A DNA stretch of 5,336 bases from Halieaceae bacterium (GTDB lineage Bacteria; Pseudomonadota; Gammaproteobacteria; Pseudomonadales; Halieaceae), in the NCBI GenBank assembly GCA_002705465.1, contig PAGS01000038.1:15003-20338 (forward strand). The letters run 5' to 3'. Shown piece by piece: positions 1 through 4,795 of the stretch. The translations under genes were made by a program, and so were the position numbers. The notes beneath the pieces were generated by a model. That model did no database searches and was not told where the DNA came from. It saw nothing but the letters and a program-made list of their open reading frames with translations. How positions within the stretch are numbered: the first letter of the stretch is position 1; every line of letters begins with the position of its first letter.

Positions 1-1313
1 CCAAGTACATTGTTCACCGCGCAGGTATGCATCTCCGGCCAGAGGAATTGATTGGTCCGGTCCGCGAATTCACCCTGAATCAACTCGCGCGTGAGGGTTG
101 ACCGATTCAGAAAGGAGTACTCGAGCATGATATCGGCCCCGAGCAATTGCCCGGTGCGAGGGTTGGCAAAGCTGGGGCCATACCCGCCGAACGGCGGATT
201 CGGAGACGAAGTCCACCTCAAGACGTTATAGCGGAGATCACCCGCATCCCAGTCGGCGTCATCCGGCTGAATTTTTACGGCTACGGCATTGCTGAACCCG
301 GCTTTCTCGAAAGCCTTGTTCCACTCCAGTGCCGCCGACTGAATCACCGACCGCCACTTTACTGGCGTCGTATTTTCAATCCACCAGGTGATCGGCTCCA
401 CCGGATCAGACAGCGCTGCAGAGGGGTCCTTTTTGACCAAATGCCAGCGATTGATGACATCACGAAATGGCGCAGACTCCGCCGAGGTCAAGTCAGTCAC
501 GCGCTGATTGAATGAGCCGAGTCGGGGGTCGGCGAAACGAGGCTGATAATCGTTCTCGGGCATTTCGATCAGGCTGTGCAGCACCTTCACTGAAATATTT
601 CTTGGGTCGGTCACGGCATCCGACCCATAAACGAGAGGCTTGGGATTATGAAAAACGTATTCCACCTCGATGTCAGTATTGAGCGGATAACTTCTTACAC
701 CGAGTATCTGGCTTTTCTCCGCGTCGAACTCGCCCACCGTGAACTCACGACTGGGGTCGGCGTCAGGGTCGCGGCTGGGCGATAGCTGGGTCCAGGATTC
801 CGATAGAAAGAGGCTATCGGCTTCTATCAGGATCGCGCCCGTTTCCTGATCCTCGGCAACAACCTTCTGCACGGCCAGCACGGCCCGCGCAATGTTGGCC
901 TCAGAGGCACGCGAGATCGCATTGTCGGGATCAAAATAGAAGGCCGTGTTCTCTCGCACGATAGCGACCTTGTCGAACCGACGCTCGAGGGTGAAGACAA
1001 ACCGGGGACCATATGCGCCACGGAAGCTCCCCGCATCCACCACGCCATCTTCAATGTGTACAAAATAAATGTATTCGTTCTCGAACTGTTTGGGCTCTAT
1101 GCGGAGCGTGGTCTCACCGGTCTCTCGGTCACGATAAAAAGTAAACAACCCCTCAAATACAGCGTCACCCTGAATGACTTCAGCATATGTCTCGGCTTCG
1201 TCTTCAGTGTCCTCCTGGGCGATAGAATCAGCACCGGTCTTGTCAGCCACTGCCAACATGGCAGACGTCAATAAGGCTAGCGCAGCCGCCAGCCAGTTCA
1301 GTCGATAAAACAT
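1..1313 (-). CDS. Exported zinc-dependent metalloprotease, DUF5117/DUF4953 type (3' part outside window)
   Basis: An uninterrupted minus-strand frame runs from ATG at 1313-1311 to the window edge, giving 437 codons of the N-terminal part. The start is supported by AAGGAAG (1321-1327) seven bases upstream. Residues 1-23 form a Sec signal peptide: a short basic start, the hydrophobic run WLAAALALLTSAML, then a cut near AVA/DK, so the protein acts in the periplasm, outer membrane or outside the cell. Residues about 45-275 look like DUF5117, with the family signature DYQPRFADPRLG at 255-266. Residues about 318-400 are the conserved lead-in to the metzincin-like catalytic region (WNKAFEKAGF at 331-340, DAGDLRYNVLRW at 356-367, PFGGYGPS at 374-381). 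The HExxH zinc site expected in DUF4953 would lie beyond base 1. Family proteins are usually around 800 residues, so roughly half is seen. Family recognition is from memory of the motifs; the substrate is unknown. Confidence 0.9.
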   Translation of the reverse strand, partial: MFYRLNWLAAALALLTSAMLAVADKTGADSIAQEDTEDEAETYAEVIQGDAVFEGLFTFYRDRETGETTLRIEPKQFENEYIYFVHIEDGVVDAGSFRGAYGPRFVFTLERRFDKVAIVRENTAFYFDPDNAISRASEANIARAVLAVQKVVAEDQETGAILIEADSLFLSESWTQLSPSRDPDADPSREFTVGEFDAEKSQILGVRSYPLNTDIEVEYVFHNPKPLVYGSDAVTDPRNISVKVLHSLIEMPENDYQPRFADPRLGSFNQRVTDLTSAESAPFRDVINRWHLVKKDPSAALSDPVEPITWWIENTTPVKWRSVIQSAALEWNKAFEKAGFSNAVAVKIQPDDADWDAGDLRYNVLRWTSSPNPPFGGYGPSFANPRTGQLLGADIMLEYSFLNRSTLTRELIQGEFADRTNQFLWPEMHTCAVNNVL

Positions 1314-1565
1314 GATGTGTCTTCCTTTTCTGAGATATCCATTCCGTTGTTTCTTGCCTTTCCATGGCAGGATGCGGCGTTAATATGATGCCGGAGGCAT
1401 GCGCCCCATGATTGCCTGATGAACGCTTAGATACTTCGCCTGCGGCATTACGCTCCGCTCTAAATATGGGCTTTGAATGTGGCGAACATGTCCCCGCACC
1501 ATTTCAGTGCGAGGCAGTATAGCTACTTCGATTCCCCAAACAATCCCCATTACGGGTTATCAAAT

Positions 1566-1615
1566 CGCAGACGAATCACCCACCCCGGGGGGGGCTCGCC
1601 TCCTTACCGTCTGCG
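1566..1615. repeat. 8-bp inverted repeat enclosing a C4G8 tract
   Basis: CGCAGACG at 1566-1573 is the exact reverse complement of CGTCTGCG at 1608-1615. The 34-base spacer includes CCCC followed by eight G residues (1583-1594). No reading frame is clearly expressed across it, so any role in switching or termination is unsupported. It could be a structured non-coding remnant. Confidence 0.4.
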
Positions 1616-1881
1616 CAAGGGTAACGGCCCGACTTGCAACGGCAGCACTGAGCGCCTTACCGTTGTCTTCGATTCGTAGAGATTGAGAGTTAGTTATGAG
1701 GATGTCCCAGCCTTGGCAGTCCATGACGAATTTATCGTTCCCGTCGATATGGTCGAGGCAGTTCATGAGGTTAGGTATACGACAGCCTTTATTGATCTCT
1801 GGTGATCTTGCGCAAGTTGGCAGACTAGTTGGACAGCGGTGGAATGGAGGGCTGCCGGTTCAACTTCCTCGTCGACCCTAC

Positions 1882-1904
1882 GAGCCTGCATTGGCTCCTT
1901 TTTT
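1882..1904 (+). terminator. Intrinsic terminator on the plus strand, in the leader of the GDT1-type gene
   Basis: GAGCC (1882-1886) pairs perfectly with GGCTC (1893-1897) across the six-base loop TGCATT, followed by C and six T residues (1899-1904). This is the textbook Rho-independent form, though the stem is only five pairs. No plus-strand gene is recognised upstream, and the next plus-strand gene starts 50 bp downstream at 1955. It could end a transcript from a lost upstream gene, or act as an attenuator in the leader of that gene. Confidence 0.5.
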
Positions 1905-1954
1905 AGTTTCGGAGGTGCCATTTCGGTCTTAAGTCCAAATGAGCCAACTTCGAC

Positions 1955-2227
1955 ATGGAACTCAAAGTTTTCTTGACGGTATTCACAGCAGTATTCATCG
2001 CAGAACTGGGAGACAAAACTCAACTTGCGACGATGCTGTTTGCTGCTGATAGAGAAGTCAGCAAGTGGACTGTATTTTGGGGCGCCGCCGCCGCACTAGT
2101 GGTTGCCACCGTTATAGGAGTCATTGCCGGCGCTGTGCTTTCAGAGTTCATCAACGAGAGGTATCTCAATTACATCGCTGGATTAGGATTCATCCTCATC
2201 GGAGCGCTCACATTGGTGCGTGCCTGA
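1955..2227 (+). CDS. Half-size TMEM165/GDT1 (UPF0016) family membrane protein, putative Mn2+/Ca2+ exporter
   Basis: A 90-residue inner-membrane protein with the family signature ExGDKT at residues 17-22 (ELGDKT), followed by QLATMLFA in the same helix. Predicted spans are about 5-30, 38-63 and 71-89. Eukaryotic GDT1/TMEM165 and full-length bacterial members carry two such repeats of three helices and exchange Mn2+ or Ca2+ for protons. The single-repeat form of about 90 residues is a known prokaryotic variant, expected to work as a homo- or hetero-dimer. The protein ends naturally after LTLVRA, so it does not look truncated. An in-frame stop at 1940-1942 forces the ATG at 1955. No good Shine-Dalgarno lies at normal distance; GGAGG at 1911-1915 is 39 bases upstream. 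No partner half is adjacent. An intrinsic terminator precedes it, which could point to attenuation. The ion specificity is inferred from the family. Confidence 0.88.
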   Translation: MELKVFLTVFTAVFIAELGDKTQLATMLFAADREVSKWTVFWGAAAALVVATVIGVIAGAVLSEFINERYLNYIAGLGFILIGALTLVRA

Positions 2228-2347
2228 AGCAGCGCTGCGCTTAACCCAAGAATCTGCATCCTTTACCTCCCCTCGGGGCCTGCAAAAACGTCAGCATTAA
2301 ATTGGTAACAAGAGCGGTGTCCGGGGAGCATGTGAAAACTTTAGATG

Positions 2348-2761
2348 TCACCACTCGTTTAAAAACACAGTTTTAGCCGCTCGTTGATTTTCGTGAAAAA
2401 GAATTGCAATCAGAGCGAACAGACACGCAAGTAATATGATGTCTTGCGACTGCAACTGTGAGTAGACGAAAATATATATAGGCGCGAAAACAAAGCACCA
2501 AAAACAAAAATAAAGTAAGGGGGCTATTGATGACAGCGGCCTTCTGCGACGGAAGTGCAAAAAAGAAAATGTCGCCAAGGTGCTGAAAGTGGCTGAGTTC
2601 ACAACGAATAGGTACAAATTATCTGCGTTGACGTTCGCCTCCGCCAGCCTGCCCTGACTCATTGCAGTGAAGTCTAAATTAAACAGTGGCAAAACAGCTA
2701 TCGAAAACAGCACTGGCACGAATATGAGTACGCCGGATTTTGTGTAACCCTTGATTCTCAC
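2348..2761 (-). CDS. Orphan four-helix membrane protein
   Basis: I do not recognise this 137-residue protein. It starts at GTG (2761-2759) behind GGAGA (2775-2771) with a nine-base spacer, and ends with NEW and TGA at 2348-2350. Four hydrophobic segments are visible at about residues 10-29, 49-70, 79-101 and 107-123. A basic RRRR cluster at 71-74 between the second and third should face the cytoplasm under the positive-inside rule. No catalytic motif is seen; Cys86, Cys89 and Cys113 lie in or near membrane segments. It lies 77 bp downstream of the 29-residue membrane protein gene on the same strand and probably shares its transcript. Its end converges on the GDT1-type gene 120 bp away. The surrounding DNA is markedly AT-rich compared with the window flanks, which suggests horizontal origin. 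Confidence 0.72.
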   Translation of the reverse strand: MRIKGYTKSGVLIFVPVLFSIAVLPLFNLDFTAMSQGRLAEANVNADNLYLFVVNSATFSTLATFSFLHFRRRRPLSSIAPLLYFCFWCFVFAPIYIFVYSQLQSQDIILLACLFALIAILFHENQRAAKTVFLNEW

Positions 2762-2826
2762 TATTCAAAATCTCCGACCGGCCATGACTGCACTTGCCGG
2801 GCAGGAAAAGGAACGCGGGGCAGGCA

Positions 2827-2848
2827 TTCTGTCTGCAACTAGACAGAA
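2827..2848 (-). repeat. 8-bp perfect inverted repeat over the stop codon of the small membrane protein
   Basis: TTCTGTCT (2827-2834) and AGACAGAA (2841-2848) are exact reverse complements around a six-base loop. In the minus-strand transcript the hairpin covers the last codons and the TAG stop (2839-2841) of the 29-residue gene and precedes the next gene start by about 65 bases. There is no T tract, so it is not a standard terminator. It could stabilise or partly uncouple the two cistrons. Confidence 0.4.
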
Positions 2849-2928
2849 ACACTTACCATCAATAAACCCACAACCCAGAGAATAACAACAGCAAAGAGAA
2901 CAACCGCGCCAGCTTCGGTCTTTAACAT
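2839..2928 (-). CDS. 29-residue single-span membrane protein
   Basis: A small open frame starts at ATG 2928-2926 with an ideal AGGAG (2940-2936) seven bases upstream, and stops with TAG at 2839-2841. The peptide is MLKTE, then a hydrophobic helix of about 20 residues (AGAVVLFAVVILWVVGLLMV at 6-25), then SVSV. Its charged residues, one Lys and one Glu, lie at the N-terminus. This is the form of small bitopic membrane proteins that act as accessory subunits of transporters or oxidases (KdpF, CydX and the like), but the sequence is not recognisably any of them. The same frame is open upstream to 3081, but that extension does not look protein-like and would ignore the strong ribosome site. The four-helix membrane protein gene follows 77 bp later on the same strand and is the obvious candidate partner. 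Confidence 0.62.
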   Translation of the reverse strand: MLKTEAGAVVLFAVVILWVVGLLMVSVSV

Positions 2929-3320
2929 AACGAGTCTCCTATGGGTGCACGACGCTACTTTGACGATCTTTAAAAAATCTAAAGTCGAAAAACTACGGTT
3001 GGGTGACGGCGCAGTTACAAAATGATGACCTGTGCAATATTTCCATGAGTCCAGCGAAGGATGGCCAGGGCCTACCCGCAATCCCTGACTGAAAACAATT
3101 ATGAAGACATGGCCTTAACACTGGGTTTAGCAGGGTAGGACGGAAAATCTTGACCTGCTGGCACTTCCTTCTGGACTAAAGAGACATTAGTTGCGAGGTT
3201 GAGAGACCCATTCACTCTCAGGGAAATGGGTTACCACTCCACAAACATTGACTGATTTCACAAATTCGTCTTTACCGCGTCATCGTACCTCCACAATCGC
3301 GAACTAGGCTCTTTGGTCCC
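2929..3320. other. Divergent intergenic region with interleaved inverted repeats
   Basis: About 390 bp between the minus-strand small membrane protein gene and the plus-strand 80-residue gene, with no supportable coding frame. It must hold divergent promoters. The best plus-strand candidate is TTGACT at 3248-3253 with TTTACC at 3271-3276 (17-bp spacing), but the -10 is poor. Also visible are AGCAGG/CCTGCT inverted repeats near 3129-3160 and the interleaved pair at 3200-3231 described separately. Confidence 0.4.
3200..3231. repeat. Two interleaved perfect inverted repeats (pseudoknot-like order)
   Basis: TGAGAG (3200-3205) pairs with CTCTCA (3215-3220), and ACCCATT (3206-3212) pairs with AATGGGT (3225-3231). 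The order a-b-a'-b' permits either of two exclusive hairpins or a strained H-type pseudoknot. There is no base between the first two arms, so full pairing of both stems at once is sterically doubtful. The element lies 90 bp before the plus-strand gene at 3321 and could be part of its leader if transcription starts far enough upstream. Confidence 0.4.
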
Positions 3321-3563
3321 ATGGAGAAGTTTCAGGAGATCTCAGTCGCAGCTCTTGAGCGCCGCCTCAATCGGAAGCTAATCAGAGATGGTCTGGTGCT
3401 TAAAAAGTGTCGCTACGATTCTGACCGGTTCAGTGACAACGGCAGATACTACTTGATTGGGCTTCGGCGAAATTCGATCGTTTACACCCATGTCGATATT
3501 TTAATATGGAGCCGGTCCTACGGTGTGCTGGCGGACAACGAGTTCGTGGTTATAGGTTCATAG
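3321..3563 (+). CDS. Orphan 80-residue hypothetical protein
   Basis: A compact soluble protein, probably real because of its composition. It has a basic amphipathic opening (ALERRLNRKLIRDG at 10-24) and a central block GRYYLIGLRRNSIVYTHVDI at 41-60 that reads like strand-turn-strand-helix. A final hydrophobic-acidic tail (GVLADNEFVV) closes it. It resembles, from memory, small uncharacterised proteobacterial proteins with the pattern RRLNR...DG..L.K.R....GRYY..DL.RN.....H.D...L....GVL, to which I can give no name or function. The ribosome site is weak: only AGG at 3306-3308, 12 bases before ATG. The stop is TAG at 3561-3563. It faces the truncated integrase gene, whose end lies 73 bp away. 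Small orphan genes of this kind are common cargo of integrative elements; its role is unknown. Confidence 0.6.
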   Translation: MEKFQEISVAALERRLNRKLIRDGLVLKKCRYDSDRFSDNGRYYLIGLRRNSIVYTHVDILIWSRSYGVLADNEFVVIGS

Positions 3564-3636
3564 GCATATATACTGATTAGCCATTTGTCAGTAGCCGATG
3601 CTTACCTTAGTCGCCAGTGAGCGGAGTCCTACTTTC

Positions 3637-3960
3637 TCATTTGGCCCCCTGCCTTGTTAAGATCCGTTCAGGTCTGATATTTAAGATGGTTGAAATCGAG
3701 GCCACATTAACCAACAACTGTGACGCGGGTGATTGATTGTGTTTGATCCTGAGCATCAACCATTGCTCATCCAAACGCGCTGAAATAATCGTTGCGGCCT
3801 TCTGAGCAGATGACCGCGAAGTCGTCCTAAGCGACTGCACAAAGACAGGTCGTTTGTAGTGACAACGCAGATCACTTGGGATTTTTCGTCTGAAGTAGAG
3901 GATGCGACCCTTGCGATACGTAAAGGTCGGATGAGTATTTTGGTGCGACTGTTTGTGCAT
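3637..3960 (-). pseudogene. Tyrosine integrase remnant, N-terminal part only
   Basis: The 107-residue product matches the N-terminal region of phage/island tyrosine recombinases of the DUF6538 type. The motif is TYRKGRILYFRRKIPSDLRC followed by KRPVFVQSLRTTSRSSAQ, spanning about residues 13-53, then a helix ARLDEQWLMLR. Full integrases of this group run about 350-600 residues and carry the R...HxxR...Y catalytic residues in the C-terminal half, none of which is present. The frame stops at TGA 3637-3639, and the other frames beyond it show no continuation before the opposing gene at 3321-3563. ATG at 3960-3958 is preferred over the GTG directly before it because AGGAGG (3971-3966) is then five bases away. 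It starts 78 bp past the tRNA-Thr 3' end and reads away from it, the usual layout of a tRNA-targeting integrase. It cannot recombine DNA; a DNA-binding leftover is possible but unlikely. Confidence 0.82.
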
Positions 3961-3965
3961 CACCC

Positions 3966-4014
3966 CCTCCTGAAATTCAAAAGCCGTCTGAGATTTCAGA
4001 GGTCTTTCAGGAGG
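3966..4014 (-). promoter_or_regulatory. Inverted repeat covering the integrase ribosome binding site
   Basis: CCTCCTGAAA (3966-3975) and TTTCAGGAGG (4005-4014) are perfect 10-bp inverted repeats with a 29-base spacer. A related TTTCAGAGG at 3995-4003 makes a third copy, and TCTGA/TCAGA (3987-3991, 3996-4000) forms an inner hairpin. In the integrase transcript the outer stem would hide the AGGAGG used for translation. The same motif repeated in both orientations between tRNA and integrase could equally be protein-binding sites, such as integrase arm sites or excisionase/repressor sites. Confidence 0.5.
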
Positions 4015-4038
4015 TTGGATGTTTTAAATATCTTTAAA

Positions 4039-4114
4039 TGGTGCCGGAGATAGGAGTCGAACCTACGACCTTCGCATTACGAATGCGCTGCTCTACCAAC
4101 TGAGCTACACCGGC
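4039..4114 (-). tRNA. tRNA-Thr (anticodon CGT)
   Basis: A 76-base tRNA with encoded CCA. The D arm is GCTC/GAGC, the anticodon stem GCGCA/TGCGA carries the loop TTCGTAA with anticodon CGT, and the T arm is GTAGG-TTCGACT-CCTAT. It reads ACG codons. From the anticodon arm through the T arm it follows closely the E. coli tRNA-Thr(CGT) as I remember it. The acceptor stem is GCCGGTG against CTCCGGC, with a T-T mismatch at positions 6-67; the rest pairs normally. The 3' end borders the integrase remnant, consistent with use as an integration target. The promoter candidate lies at 4126-4154. Confidence 0.96.
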
Positions 4115-4125
4115 ACGGGTCGCGG

Positions 4126-4154
4126 ATGTTAGAGAAAAGCCCCGCTGGGCTCAA
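4126..4154 (-). promoter_or_regulatory. Probable sigma-70 promoter of tRNA-Thr
   Basis: On the minus strand TTGAGC (4154-4149) is followed after exactly 17 bp by TAACAT (4131-4126), each matching four of six consensus bases. A GC-rich discriminator (CCGCGACCCG) follows, typical of stable-RNA promoters. Transcription would begin about 5 bases before the mature tRNA 5' end at 4114. The spacer coincides with the terminator hairpin of the preceding gene. Confidence 0.5.
4131..4152 (-). terminator. Intrinsic terminator after the exported VOC gene
   Basis: On the minus strand AGCCC (4151-4147) pairs with GGGCT (4142-4138) around the four-base loop AGCG, followed by TTTCTCT (4137-4131). It lies 18 bp beyond the stop of the VOC gene at 4170 and is the likely end of the VOC transcript. 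The T tract is interrupted, so termination may be partial, with some read-through into the tRNA. Confidence 0.6.
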
Positions 4155-4169
4155 TACCCTATCCGGGCG

Positions 4170-4733
4170 TCAGGGCTCGCTAGACTCACCGACTTGATAG
4201 ACGAGAATCGCGTGCCCGCCCGGGCTGGTGATCATGGCCTCACTGAATGGCGCACCCTCGGGCGTCACGTCTGTCACTGTCTCACTGACCGGCGCCCCAA
4301 AAGCCTGTGCCCGTGCCAAAGTCTGCTCTATGTGGCTTACCTGTAACACGGTCACCACCGCGGTCGGCAGGCGATCATCCACCCGGGGCGATCTCGGGTG
4401 CTCGATCAAAAACAAGCCGCGCGGCTCGGTTTCGGTTGACAGCAATGCTCGGCGGATCGGCCGCGACACATCGATATTAAAAACCGGGCCCAGAAACGGC
4501 TCCCCGCCAGGCGGCAGTGTGCCCTCAAAGTCGAGGGAGAAACCGACCACCTCAGTGAAAAACGCAATAGAACGGTCCAGATCAGGGGTCATCAGGGAGA
4601 TCCGTTTGATCCTTGCGGTTTGCGCCTGCGCTGCTGTCGTCACCACGGCACACAAGAAACACACCGATACCCGTCGCCAAAATAGCCTTCGACGCGTCTC
4701 ATGAGCAGCCCCGTTATGATTCATTGCCAACAT
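4170..4733 (-). CDS. Exported VOC-fold protein (glyoxalase/bleomycin-resistance/dioxygenase superfamily)
   Basis: The 187-residue product starts at ATG 4733-4731, with AAGGA (4744-4740) six bases upstream. An in-frame Met at residue 4 is a less likely alternative. Residues 13-37 look like a Sec signal: basic RRRLFWRR, hydrophobic VSVCFLCAVV, cut at AQA/Q after residue 37; the arginines do not make a proper Tat motif. The mature part is one VOC module pair: first half from RIKRISLMTPDLDRSIAFFTEVVGF (41-65) to RGLFLIEH (105-112), second half from TAVVTVLQVSHIEQTLARAQAFGAPV (124-149) to SPGGHAILVYQV (170-181). The usual metal ligands of glyoxalase I are not obvious: Ser46 sits where a His is common and the last strand lacks the Glu, so a binding rather than catalytic role is possible. 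It follows another VOC gene by 62 bp and probably shares its operon. Substrate unknown. Confidence 0.85.
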   Translation of the reverse strand: MLAMNHNGAAHETRRRLFWRRVSVCFLCAVVTTAAQAQTARIKRISLMTPDLDRSIAFFTEVVGFSLDFEGTLPPGGEPFLGPVFNIDVSRPIRRALLSTETEPRGLFLIEHPRSPRVDDRLPTAVVTVLQVSHIEQTLARAQAFGAPVSETVTDVTPEGAPFSEAMITSPGGHAILVYQVGESSEP

Positions 4734-4795
4734 GCTGCATCCTTACCCCTCATCTCTAGTGCCCCCTCGGTTCCAAGTACCACCTTGCGTGTGGT

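Larger units (their letters stand above)
1314..1954. other. Gene-poor 640-bp intergenic region
   Basis: No reading frame here has a convincing start, ribosome binding site and protein-like sequence together. The region must hold the promoter of the minus-strand metalloprotease, but I see no good -35/-10 pair. Visible elements are a short hairpin ATGCC-GGA-GGCAT (1388-1400), a C4G8 tract (1583-1594) enclosed by an 8-bp inverted repeat CGCAGACG/CGTCTGCG (1566-1573 and 1608-1615), a direct repeat CCTTACCGT (1602-1610 and again near 1654), a 10-bp palindrome CTTGCGCAAG (1807-1816), and a plus-strand terminator (1882-1904). It may be the debris of decayed genes or an island boundary; that is inference. 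Confidence 0.5.

Noticed and set aside
147..515. 122-residue plus-strand frame
   Set aside because: It lies antisense to the clearly recognisable metalloprotease and has a shadow-like, Arg- and Pro-rich composition.
1386..1396. Distal attachment site sharing TGCCGGAG with the tRNA-Thr end
   Set aside because: Only eight continuous bases match, and they are explained by the local ATGCC/GGCAT hairpin; too short to separate from chance.
1690..1954. yybP-ykoY manganese riboswitch before the GDT1-type gene
   Set aside because: The family context suggests it, but the hallmark GGGGAGTAG-type loop is not present, and a short GGCAGAC stretch near 1821 is not enough.
2226..2290. Terminators for the GDT1-type gene
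   Set aside because: The palindrome GCAGCGCTGC and the short CCCC-TC-GGGG hairpin lack a following T tract on either strand.
2839..3081. 80-residue extended form of the small membrane protein
   Set aside because: The first 51 residues are not protein-like and the frame has an ideal AGGAG directly before the internal ATG at 2928, so only the 29-residue form was kept.
3859..4053. 64-residue plus-strand frame
   Set aside because: It overlaps the integrase remnant antisense and runs into the tRNA.
4228..4704. 158-residue plus-strand frame
   Set aside because: It is wholly antisense to the exported VOC gene, whose minus-strand product has a clear fold and signal peptide.
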